A stretch of 64,000 nucleotides of DNA from JALHMI01 sp964598535 (GTDB lineage: Bacteria > Planctomycetota > Planctomycetia > Pirellulales > PALSA-1355), in contig CAZRCI010000001.1 in the NCBI GenBank assembly GCA_964598535.1, forward strand, positions 1 to 64,000, read 5' to 3'. The translations under genes and the position numbers were made by a program. The notes beneath the pieces are model-generated. The model was not told the DNA's origin. It made no database searches and saw only the letters and a program-made list of their open reading frames with translations. Shown here piece after piece: positions 1 to 7,785 of this stretch (position 1 is its first letter; each line of letters opens with the position of its first letter).

Positions 1-2
1 CG

Positions 3-2273
3 CAAATCGGCACGTTCGGCACGCTGGCCGCGCGGGCGGCGATTCGCGACGTCGGCCGCGCGCTCGGGATGCCGATCTTCCGCGTCGACCAGGTCGTGGC
101 GATGGTACCCGAAGAGCTGCACATCACGCTCAACAAGGCGCTCGAGGAAAGCGCCGATCTGAAAAAAGCCTACGAGAGCGACCCGGAAGTGCGTGAGCTG
201 CTGGATCTTGCGCGCAAGATCGAAGGTCTCGCACGCAACGTGGGCACGCACGCCGCGGCGGTGGTGATCGCCGACAAACCGCTCGACGAATACGTTCCGC
301 TGGGTCGGGTGGCGGGCAAGGAAGAAATCATCACCCAGTGGGCAATGGGCGATGTCGAGGCGGCCGGCCTGTTGAAGATGGACTTTCTCGGCCTGCGCAA
401 TCTGACGATCCTCTCCAAGGCCGTCGATCTCATCGAACAAACGACGGGCAAACGGGTCGACCCCTACAAGTTTCCGCTCGAGGACAAGGAAACCTTCGCC
501 CTGCTGTGCCGCGGCGAGACCAAGGGTATCTTCCAGCTCGAAAGCGGCGGCATTCGCGACCTGCTGCAAAAGATGAAGCCCGACCACTTCCGCGACATCA
601 TCGCCACCAACGCGCTGTATCGTCCCGGGCCGCTCGAAGGCGGCATGGTCGACGACTACGTGCAAGTGAAGCACGGCCGCAAAGAGGCCGTCTATCCACA
701 CCCCGTCATGAAAGATGTCCTGGAAGAGACCCACGGCGTGATGGTCTACCAGGAGCAGGTGATGCGGATCCTCAACCGCCTGGGCGGCATCGCGCTGCCC
801 AACGCGTATACCTGCATCAAGGCGATCAGCAAGAAGAAGCTGCCGCTCATCGCCAAGTACAAAGAAGAGTTCATCGACGGCGCGCACGCCAAGGGCCTGG
901 CCAAAAACGCCGCGGCCGAACTGTTCGAGATGATCGAAAAATTCGCCGGCTACGGCTTCAACAAGAGCCACTCCACGGCCTATGCTCTGATCGCCTACAT
1001 GACGGCCTATCTCAAGGCCCATTACTCGGTCGAGTTCATGGCCGCGCTCCTTTCGGGCGACCTGGACGGCCGCAACTTCAAGAAGAAAGACTCGCTCGTC
1101 GAGCATCTCGAAGATTGCCGGCGGATGAACATCGAGGCGCTCGCTCCGGACGTGAATCGTTCGCACGCCGACTTCGCCGTGGCCGACGGCAAGATCATCA
1201 TCGGCCTGAACTGCATCAAAGGCTGCGGCGAAGTGGCCATGAAGTCGCTGGTCGCCGCGCGTGAAGAGGGTGGCCCCTTCCGCGATCTGTTCGATTTCTG
1301 CGAACGCGTCGACCCAAGCATGATCAACAAGTCGACGATCGAAACCCTGATCAAGGCCGGTGCGTTCGATTCGCTCGGCGCGCGCCGCGCGCAACTCATG
1401 GCCGTGCTCGAACGGGCCATCCAGTCGGGCGCTTCGAAGCACGCCGATCGCAAGAGCGGGCAGAAGGGCCTCTTCGACGAGATCGAAGAAGAATCCGGAC
1501 CGGCCGCGCCGGTCGCGCTGCCGGATATTCCCGAGTGGGAAGATCGCGAGCGGCTCGCCGCCGAGAAAGAAGTGCTGGGCTTTTACCTTTCCAGCCACCC
1601 GCTGGCCGAGCATGAGAAAACGCTCGCCACGTTCTGCACCCACACGACGACCGACATCGCGGCGCTCCCGCATCGCTCTGAAGTGATCCTCGGCGGCATG
1701 CTCTCCTCGCTCAAGTTCTCGCAAACCAAGAACCCGCGTCCCGGAAGCACGCATACCAAGTACGTGATGTTCGACCTGGAGGACATGCACGGCGCGCTGC
1801 GCTGCATCCTCTGGCCCGAGGAATTCGCCGTCCACGGCCAACTGGCCGAGGCCGACGCCATCCTGGTCGTGCGCGGCGTGGTCGATCGCCGGCCAGGTAG
1901 CGAAGAGGCGAACCTCGTCGTCAACGAGCTGATCCCGCTCGACGACCTGCAATCGCGCTTCACCAAAGGCATGATGGTCCGGGTCTTCGAGTCGCAGCAC
2001 GGCGAGCAAACGCTGCCCGAGCTGTTCGAAATCCTGCGCGGATATCCCGGCGGTTGCGAGTTGCAGCTCGTGCTCTGCCTGGCCGACGGCGCCCGGGTGT
2101 TCATGAAGAGCGACAAGGTTCGCGTCGAGCTCAACGCCGAGATGCGTTCGCGCCTCGACGGCCTGCTGGGCCCGGGCAACGTGAAACTCATCGCGGCACC
2201 GCCCACTCCCGCGCGAGCCCCCCAAAACGGTCGCGGCAACTTCAACCGCGACCGGCAAATGGCCCGGACCTGA
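3..2273 (+). CDS. dnaE: DNA polymerase III subunit alpha, C-terminal part (5' end off window)
   Basis: This is the catalytic subunit of the replicative polymerase. The frame is open from base 3, and QIGTFGTLAARAAIRDVGR, a typical DnaE palm segment, precedes the first internal ATG at 69, so the gene starts before the window. Visible DnaE landmarks in order are KMDFLGLRNL (the Asp at base 381 should be the third catalytic carboxylate), GIFQLESGGIRDLL, YRPGPLEGGMVDDYV, GVMVYQEQVMRI, GYGFNKSHSTAYALIAYMTA and, near the end, an OB-fold stretch (GGMLSSLKFSQ, YVMFDLEDMHG). The PHP domain and the first two catalytic Asp residues lie upstream of base 1. About 757 residues are seen, against roughly 1150-1200 for the family. 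The protein ends in a short basic tail. The identification is secure; only the N-terminus is missing. Confidence 0.97.
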   Translation, partial: QIGTFGTLAARAAIRDVGRALGMPIFRVDQVVAMVPEELHITLNKALEESADLKKAYESDPEVRELLDLARKIEGLARNVGTHAAAVVIADKPLDEYVPLGRVAGKEEIITQWAMGDVEAAGLLKMDFLGLRNLTILSKAVDLIEQTTGKRVDPYKFPLEDKETFALLCRGETKGIFQLESGGIRDLLQKMKPDHFRDIIATNALYRPGPLEGGMVDDYVQVKHGRKEAVYPHPVMKDVLEETHGVMVYQEQVMRILNRLGGIALPNAYTCIKAISKKKLPLIAKYKEEFIDGAHAKGLAKNAAAELFEMIEKFAGYGFNKSHSTAYALIAYMTAYLKAHYSVEFMAALLSGDLDGRNFKKKDSLVEHLEDCRRMNIEALAPDVNRSHADFAVADGKIIIGLNCIKGCGEVAMKSLVAAREEGGPFRDLFDFCERVDPSMINKSTIETLIKAGAFDSLGARRAQLMAVLERAIQSGASKHADRKSGQKGLFDEIEEESGPAAPVALPDIPEWEDRERLAAEKEVLGFYLSSHPLAEHEKTLATFCTHTTTDIAALPHRSEVILGGMLSSLKFSQTKNPRPGSTHTKYVMFDLEDMHGALRCILWPEEFAVHGQLAEADAILVVRGVVDRRPGSEEANLVVNELIPLDDLQSRFTKGMMVRVFESQHGEQTLPELFEILRGYPGGCELQLVLCLADGARVFMKSDKVRVELNAEMRSRLDGLLGPGNVKLIAAPPTPARAPQNGRGNFNRDRQMART

Positions 2274-2380
2274 GCGCGGCGTTAAATCGCTACCACGCCA
2301 CCCCTCAAATTCCCGGCGTTTCCTGCGGTTTATGCGGGTAATCCGGCGGGAAACGGGGGACATGCGACTGGTAAGTTTAG

Positions 2381-2409
2381 TTGCTTTACCCAAATTACCC
2401 AATTAAGAT
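2381..2409 (+). promoter_or_regulatory. Candidate sigma-70-type promoter for the DUF1598-like gene
   Basis: TTGCTT and TAAGAT are separated by 17 bp in a locally AT-rich patch between dnaE and the next gene. A transcript from here would have a leader of about 130 nt containing the hairpin at 2451-2501. This was read by eye; the -35 match is only partial. Confidence 0.4.
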
Positions 2410-2450
2410 CAATGGGGGTGCAGGGACGCCTCCCAACGCTACTAACTACA

Positions 2451-2501
2451 GCGCTTCCACTCCGCGCTGCCTATCGGGCAATGCCGACGGAGTGGAAGCG
2501 C
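2451..2501 (+). other. Perfect 14-bp hairpin in the leader of the DUF1598-like gene
   Basis: GCGCTTCCACTCCG at 2451-2464 pairs perfectly with 2488-2501 around a 23-nt loop, and TGCC/GGCA inside the loop can pair as well. It lies 43 bp before the next start codon and is not followed by a T-run, so it is not an obvious intrinsic terminator for dnaE. It could be a leader structure. Confidence 0.5.
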
Positions 2502-2544
2502 CTTCGGAACACACACGTCTGTCGCCTTCGGGAGAGTGCGAAAC

Positions 2545-3930
2545 ATGCGGCTTCGTTTTGCCTTTTGTTTGTTGATGAGCCTTGTCACGTTCGCGCTCAG
2601 CAGTCCGCGAGCTCTGGCTCAGAACGACAATAACATCCCGCCGTTTACCAGCGGCGCAAACGGTGTCATCATCGATGCCGACGGCGTACTGCGTTTGCAA
2701 AACTTTCCAGACCCGGGCGGAAAAATCGTCAAGCAGCGCATTGCCCAGGCCCGCGCTTCGCTGAATCCTGACGTGGCCAAGACCAGCGCTCTGCGCAAGG
2801 TCTCGCTGAATCGCCTCGAAGCGGTCATCCAAGACAAACTCGCCAAGAACCAGCCGCTCACCGAAGAGATGCAGTTCCTCGCCGGACTGACTCGCGTCCG
2901 CTACGTCTTCTATTACCCCGAGACCAAGGACATCGTCATTGCGGGTCCGGCCGAAGGCTGGGTGCTCAACACCGCCAACCATGTGCTGGGCATCGACTCG
3001 GGGCGCCCCGTGCTGCAACTGCAAGATCTGATCGTCGCCCTGCGGGCCTTTCCGCCGGCCAGCCGCAAATCGACCGTCATCTCGGTTTCGATCGATCCCA
3101 CGGCCGAAGGCTTGCAAAAAATGCAGGACTTCTTGAACAACATCGGCTCGCGGGCTACGCCGAACGATACGGAAATGATCGTCAACGGTCTGCGCACGAA
3201 CCTCGGCATGCAAAACGTCCGCGTCGGCGGCGTTCGCCCGAACACGCACTTTGCCCAGGTGCTGCTGGAGTGCGATTACCGCATGAAGCTGATCGGCCTG
3301 GGCATGGAAGTGCCGCCCGTGAAGATCGCCAACTACGTCGATCGCGCGACGGCCAGCGCCAGCAACTCGCTCGAGCGTTGGTACTTCATTCCCGATTACA
3401 ACTCGGCCCGCGTGGCCGCCGATAGCAAGGGGTTGGAGCTGGTCGGCGATACCGTGAAGCTGGTATCCGAAAACCAGGTGGTCGGCAACGACGGCAGCCG
3501 CAAGGTCACCGGCGGCAAGAACAAGGCCAGCGAGCTGTTCACCACGGCCTTCACGGCCAAGTTCGCCCAGCTCGGCCAGAAGCTGCCCGTATTCGCCGAG
3601 ATGCGAAACATGATCGACCTGTCGATCGCGGCGGCCTTCATCAACCAGGAAGACTTCTACTCCCAAAGCGGCTGGACGGCCGACTTGTTCCACGATGAGA
3701 ACCGGCTAGCGGTCGAAACCTACAACACGCCGCAGCATGTAGAGACCGTCTGCACCGCGGTATGGAAGGGCAATCGACTGTTTACGCCCGTCGGCGGCGG
3801 CGTCACGATTCAGCCTCGCCAGGCTCTCACGGCCGACAACGCGCTCGCCGACGAAGACGGCAAGATCACCGAGCTCCGCGACAGCATCGACCTGAAAGAC
3901 CTCGCCGCCGACCGCTGGTGGTGGGACTAG
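2545..3930 (+). CDS. Secreted planctomycete protein, DUF1598-like
   Basis: A 461-residue exported protein of unknown function. The start chosen is the ATG at 2545, with GGGAGAG about 8 bp upstream; an in-frame GTG at 2536 is less likely. The N-terminus MRLRFAFCLLMSLVTFALSS followed by PRALAQ is a clear signal peptide with an Ala-x-Ala-like cleavage site. The mature protein begins NDNNIPPFTSGANGVIIDADG, then alternates short alpha/beta segments without transmembrane helices; no catalytic motif is recognisable. The layout (ANGVIIDADGVLR, then RYVFYYPETKDIVIAGPAEG) matches what I recall of the DUF1598 proteins of Rhodopirellula-type planctomycetes, but this was not checked by search. A multi-hairpin repeat begins 23 bp after the stop. 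Confidence 0.75.
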   Translation: MRLRFAFCLLMSLVTFALSSPRALAQNDNNIPPFTSGANGVIIDADGVLRLQNFPDPGGKIVKQRIAQARASLNPDVAKTSALRKVSLNRLEAVIQDKLAKNQPLTEEMQFLAGLTRVRYVFYYPETKDIVIAGPAEGWVLNTANHVLGIDSGRPVLQLQDLIVALRAFPPASRKSTVISVSIDPTAEGLQKMQDFLNNIGSRATPNDTEMIVNGLRTNLGMQNVRVGGVRPNTHFAQVLLECDYRMKLIGLGMEVPPVKIANYVDRATASASNSLERWYFIPDYNSARVAADSKGLELVGDTVKLVSENQVVGNDGSRKVTGGKNKASELFTTAFTAKFAQLGQKLPVFAEMRNMIDLSIAAAFINQEDFYSQSGWTADLFHDENRLAVETYNTPQHVETVCTAVWKGNRLFTPVGGGVTIQPRQALTADNALADEDGKITELRDSIDLKDLAADRWWWD

Positions 3931-3953
3931 CAGGCTCGTTGCTCGGCGGCTTT

Positions 3954-4106
3954 AGCAGCCCGTTGAAAAACTTAACGGGCTGCTACATCGCTAGGATGCG
4001 ATGACAAAATTGCGACTTAAGTCGTTATTTTGCGAGCCGTGCGAAGCTTTGCTTCGCACTTGGCGAGGTTGAAAAAAGCCACGATGGCATTTTTCAACGG
4101 CTGTTA
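3954..4106. repeat. Multi-hairpin dispersed repeat, copy 1
   Basis: About 153 bp between two convergent genes, sharing most of its sequence with 17132-17285. It contains a series of inverted repeats: CAGCCCGTT/AACGGGCTG at the left end, CATCGC/GCGATG, a CAAAAT...ATTTTG stem, GTGCGAAGC/GCTTCGCAC (4039-4047 with 4051-4059, loop TTT), and a final A-tract/T-tract hairpin, 4068-4080 with 4086-4098. The two ends are roughly complementary (GCCCGTTGAAAAA against TTTTTCAACGGCTG). It carries no coding sequence. It may act as a bidirectional transcription terminator or be a small non-autonomous repeat family. Confidence 0.85.
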
Positions 4107-4119
4107 GGTGATGGGCCGC

Positions 4120-5478
4120 CTACGTCGCTCGCTTCACGAGCACGACGCGCACATCGCACACGTTCGTGTGCGTGGGGCCGGTTTTGATCAATCCGCCAAG
4201 CGGCTCGAAGAAGCGATAAGCGTCGTTTCGCCGCAGAAACGAGCCTGGGTCGAGCCCGCGCTCGCGCGCCGCCTGCATCAGCCGCTCATCTGCAACCGCG
4301 CCGGCCGCGTCCGTGGGACCATCCTCGCCATCGGTGCCGCCCGAGAGAATCGCCAGCGTGCGCCGCGGCTCCAACCAGAGCCGCTCGACGGCCGCCAGCA
4401 CAAGCTGCTGGTTGCGCCCGCCGCGGCCGCGCTGGGCCGCGTCTACCAACGTTACCGTCGGCTCGCCGCCGCTGATGAAGCACGTCTCGCGCTCGTCCTC
4501 GTGCATGGCGATCGCGCGTTCGGCGAGCTGGACGCCGATCGGCTCGGCCGCTCCTTCCGAGGCCGCAGCCGACTCGCTTTCGACAACGTAGCCCAGGCCA
4601 CGAGCGGCTTCGGCCGCGGCGGCAACCGCCGTCGCATTGTTGCCGATGATGTGATTCGACACCCGGCACCGCGGTGCGTCCAACCGCTCCTCATCCCGGG
4701 CACTCAACGCCGTGAAGACGCGTTCAGAAATACCGGCCTCGCGCGCGCCGTACCGCTCCAAGATGCGTCGTGCGTCCGCCGGCCGCGTCGTGTCCTGAAC
4801 CGTCGGCCCCGAGGCGATGACATCGAGCGGATCGCCGAGCACATCCGAGATGATCAGCGTCACCAGCCGGCCGGCGCGACAGGCCCTGGCCAGCCCGCCC
4901 CCTTTGATCCGGCTGAGCTGTTTACGCACCGTGTTCAGATCGTCGATCGGCGCGCCCGCGGCGCTCAAGAACCTGGTAACGGCAAGTTTATCTTCGAGCG
5001 TGATACCCTCGACAGTCAACGGCAACAGCGCGCTGCCGCCGCCCGAGATGAGGGCGATCACCAGGTCGTTCTCCGTGGCGCCGCAAATCAGTTCCAGGAT
5101 TTTTCGCGCGCCGGCTTCCCCTTCGGTCGTCGGCTCGTTGGCGCCGGCGGGCCGGGCCGGGTGCAAATGGATGAACGTGCGCCGCTGGACGCAATCGGCC
5201 GGCACGTTGACCCAGCCGGTCAAGCCGGCGCGGCGGGCGAGCGCGGGCCCCAAGGCTTCTTCAATGCCCGCCGCCATCCCGGCGCCAGCCTTGCCCGCGC
5301 CGACGACGATGATTCGACTACCGGCGACCAGCGGAATCGCTTCTCCGGCAATATGCAGCGCGTTCTCCGCCACGCGCACGTGCTCGCGCACCAGGAGATC
5401 CGAGCGCACCGCCTGGACGGCAGCCTGCCAGATGGAAAGGGCGTCGGAACGGAGTTGGCTAGCCGAGAGGTCGATCAT
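4120..5478 (-). CDS. Glycerate 2-kinase (type 2 glycerate kinase, MOFRL family)
   Basis: Phosphorylates glycerate to 2-phosphoglycerate with ATP, feeding glycolate/tartronate carbon into glycolysis. The N-terminal nucleotide-binding region has IIVVGAGKAGAGMA, followed by VIALISGGGSALLPLP-like sequence (ALISGGGSALLPLTVEG) and VRKQLSRIKGGGLARA, all hallmarks of the GckA/TtuD family. The C-terminal MOFRL part shows ETCFISGGEPTVTL, GGRNQQLVLAAVE and ILSGGTDGEDGPTDAAGA. The length of 452 residues is normal. The first ATG in frame is at 5478; a TTG at 5490 would add four residues, and no clear ribosome-binding site separates them. It is divergent from the next gene and convergent with the DUF1598-like gene, so it is probably transcribed alone. 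Confidence 0.93.
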   Translation of the reverse strand: MIDLSASQLRSDALSIWQAAVQAVRSDLLVREHVRVAENALHIAGEAIPLVAGSRIIVVGAGKAGAGMAAGIEEALGPALARRAGLTGWVNVPADCVQRRTFIHLHPARPAGANEPTTEGEAGARKILELICGATENDLVIALISGGGSALLPLTVEGITLEDKLAVTRFLSAAGAPIDDLNTVRKQLSRIKGGGLARACRAGRLVTLIISDVLGDPLDVIASGPTVQDTTRPADARRILERYGAREAGISERVFTALSARDEERLDAPRCRVSNHIIGNNATAVAAAAEAARGLGYVVESESAAASEGAAEPIGVQLAERAIAMHEDERETCFISGGEPTVTLVDAAQRGRGGRNQQLVLAAVERLWLEPRRTLAILSGGTDGEDGPTDAAGAVADERLMQAARERGLDPGSFLRRNDAYRFFEPLGGLIKTGPTHTNVCDVRVVLVKRAT

Positions 5479-5496
5479 GGAATGGTTCAAGATACC

Positions 5497-5515
5497 GTGA
5501 ATTCCGAAAATTCAC
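5497..5515. promoter_or_regulatory. Short inverted repeat in a divergent promoter region
   Basis: GTGAATT and AATTCAC flank a 5-bp spacer in the 128-bp region between the divergently transcribed glycerate kinase and spermidine-synthase-like genes. The position fits an operator, but no regulator family is recognisable. A TATAAA box at 5559-5564 could be the -10 of the plus-strand gene. Confidence 0.3.
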
Positions 5516-5606
5516 GACTACCATAACGCTCCCGGTCGGGCCGCGGCATGTGGTAGGCTATAAAAATCCGTTGTGCAGTCGGACAATCCAGGACTCGTAC
5601 CCAAAC

Positions 5607-7694
5607 ATGATTCGTTATCCGCTGACAATCTTTTTGAGCGCCTTCCTGCTGTTTCAAGTGCAACCGCTGGTGGGCAAAATGATTCTGCCGTGGTTCGGTG
5701 GCAGTCCGGCCGTGTGGACTGCCTGCATGCTGTTCTTCCAGGTGCTCCTCCTGGGCGGCTACGCCTATGCCCACGCGGTTAGCACGCGGTTGCCAGCCAA
5801 AGCACTGGCTGGCCTTCATGGCGGCCTGCTGCTGTTGTCGCTGGTGTTCCTGCCCATCGCGCCCTCGGTTGCCTGGAAGCCCGAGGGAAGCTCGCTGCCG
5901 GTCCTGCGGATTGTCGGGCTCCTGACCTTTACGGTAGGGCTTCCGTATTTTCTGTTGTCGACCACCGGTCCGCTGCTGCAAGAAAGCTTTCGCCGCGAGA
6001 CCGGCCGCACGCCGTATCGACTTTACTCGCTGTCGAACGCCGGCTCGCTGCTCGCACTGTTGAGCTATCCCTTCGTCTTCGAACCGCAATTCACGCTGCG
6101 CGTACAAACGCTGGCCTGGTCGGCAAGCTACGCGGGCTTTGTTCTGCTGTGCTTATGGTCGGCGTTTGAATTTAGCCGCCTGTGGCGCGCCGAACCGCAA
6201 ACCAAAACCGCACCAGCGATCGCGACGGCGCCGCGTCCCGGATTCCAAACCATCCTGCTGTGGCTCGCGCTGGCCGCTTGCGGCTCGGTGATGCTGTTGG
6301 CCACGACCAACCAGTTGTGCATGGAAGTGACCTCCGTGCCGTTCCTGTGGGTGGTGCCCTTGTCGCTGTATCTGCTGACGTTCATCATCTGCTTCGACCA
6401 TGAACGGTGGTATCCGCGCCGCGCGATGGTCGTGCTGTTGGCCGTCGCGGTGCTCGCCGGATGCTATGGCCTGTTCCAGGGACATCATATCGCCGTGTGG
6501 CAACAGCTCGCGGCCTACTGCGGCGCGATGTTCATCTGCTGCATGGTCTGCCACGGAGAGCTTGCGCATTCAAAACCGGCGCCCGAATATGCGACGCTGT
6601 TCTACCTCATGGTGTCGGCTGGCGGTGCGATGGGCGGCATCTTCGTGGCCCTCGTGGCGCCATTGATTTTCACTGGCTATTGGGAATATCCGCTCGCGCT
6701 CATCGCCACGATCGTCCTGGCATTCATCGCCGGCCAGCTCGACCAGGTGGGGCGAATCGAGCTGCCGCGGCCGGTGTGGATCGTCGGCGGAGTCGTGGTC
6801 GTCGCGCTCTCCCTGGCCATCGGCGTGGTGCTGGCCCGCGAGGGAGTTTCTCTCCAAGCGACACTCGAATCGACGCGCAACTTCTATGGCATCTTGCGCG
6901 TCACTCGCGAAGGCAATGTACTAGACGACAACGGCGAGTACCACGAACTGATTCACGGCACGATCCAGCACGGCTTCCAGTATCTCGAAGAAGATCGGCG
7001 CGGCCTGCCCACCAGCTACTATGGCCGCGACAGCGGCGTCGGACTGGCCATCGAACGGCATCCGCGCCGCCGCGCCGAGGACGCCAACGACCGCACGCTG
7101 CGCATCGGCGTCGTCGGCCTCGGCACCGGAACGCTGGCCACCTACGGACTGCCCGGCGACGTGATCCAGTTCTTCGAGATCAATCCCGAGGTCGTGCGGC
7201 TCTCCGACGAGTACTTCACCTTTCGCAAGGACTCGCTCGCCAAGATCGAAATCATCATGGGCGACGCGCGGCTCAACCTCGAGCGGCAGCGGGACGACAA
7301 CGATCCGCTCAAGTACGACGTGCTGGCCATCGATGCTTTTTCGAGCGATTCGATCCCCATGCACTTGCTTACCGAGGAGGCCGTGCGGCTATACCTGGAT
7401 CGGCTCAAGCCCGACGGCATCCTGTGCATTCACATTTCGAACCGCTTTCTCGATTTGGACAGCGTGTGCCTCGCCATTGCCCAACAACTCGCCTGGCCAG
7501 CCGTGCTGATCGATTCCGACAGTATCGCCAGCCAGGGCACGAATAAAGCGACCTGGGTACTGCTGACCAAGAACGAAGCCTTTCTCCAGGACGAAGCCGT
7601 CCGCGAAGCCATCGACACCAAATGGCCCGGCGATCGTACGCCGGTTCTATGGACCGACGACTACGGCAGCCTGTGGCAGGTGCTCGCCAAATAA
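5607..7694 (+). CDS. Polytopic membrane protein with C-terminal spermidine-synthase-like domain
   Basis: A 695-residue fusion. Residues 1 to about 420 form a hydrophobic, MFS-like multi-pass region starting MIRYPLTIFLSAFLLFQVQP, followed by MILPWFGGSPAVWTACM, which is typical of fused MFS/spermidine synthase proteins. From about residue 440 a soluble domain follows with a Rossmann-type SAM-binding motif (GVVGLGTGTLATYG near residue 500), an acidic residue after the next strand (FFEINPEV) and VLAIDAFSSDSIPMHLLTEE, as in PAPT/spermidine synthases. Whether it makes polyamines is unknown; proteins of this architecture are often annotated only as synthase-like. The ATG at 5607 is preferred over an upstream one at 5550 because it directly precedes the first membrane segment. 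Confidence 0.85.
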   Translation: MIRYPLTIFLSAFLLFQVQPLVGKMILPWFGGSPAVWTACMLFFQVLLLGGYAYAHAVSTRLPAKALAGLHGGLLLLSLVFLPIAPSVAWKPEGSSLPVLRIVGLLTFTVGLPYFLLSTTGPLLQESFRRETGRTPYRLYSLSNAGSLLALLSYPFVFEPQFTLRVQTLAWSASYAGFVLLCLWSAFEFSRLWRAEPQTKTAPAIATAPRPGFQTILLWLALAACGSVMLLATTNQLCMEVTSVPFLWVVPLSLYLLTFIICFDHERWYPRRAMVVLLAVAVLAGCYGLFQGHHIAVWQQLAAYCGAMFICCMVCHGELAHSKPAPEYATLFYLMVSAGGAMGGIFVALVAPLIFTGYWEYPLALIATIVLAFIAGQLDQVGRIELPRPVWIVGGVVVVALSLAIGVVLAREGVSLQATLESTRNFYGILRVTREGNVLDDNGEYHELIHGTIQHGFQYLEEDRRGLPTSYYGRDSGVGLAIERHPRRRAEDANDRTLRIGVVGLGTGTLATYGLPGDVIQFFEINPEVVRLSDEYFTFRKDSLAKIEIIMGDARLNLERQRDDNDPLKYDVLAIDAFSSDSIPMHLLTEEAVRLYLDRLKPDGILCIHISNRFLDLDSVCLAIAQQLAWPAVLIDSDSIASQGTNKATWVLLTKNEAFLQDEAVREAIDTKWPGDRTPVLWTDDYGSLWQVLAK

Positions 7695-7785
7695 TTGCTT
7701 GATCGAGAGCGTTCCTCGAACCGGGGGAACGGCATTCGACGCGAGCGCCGTGCCTCGTCTCTTTGGGGAGGTGCGGCGAACCCTG

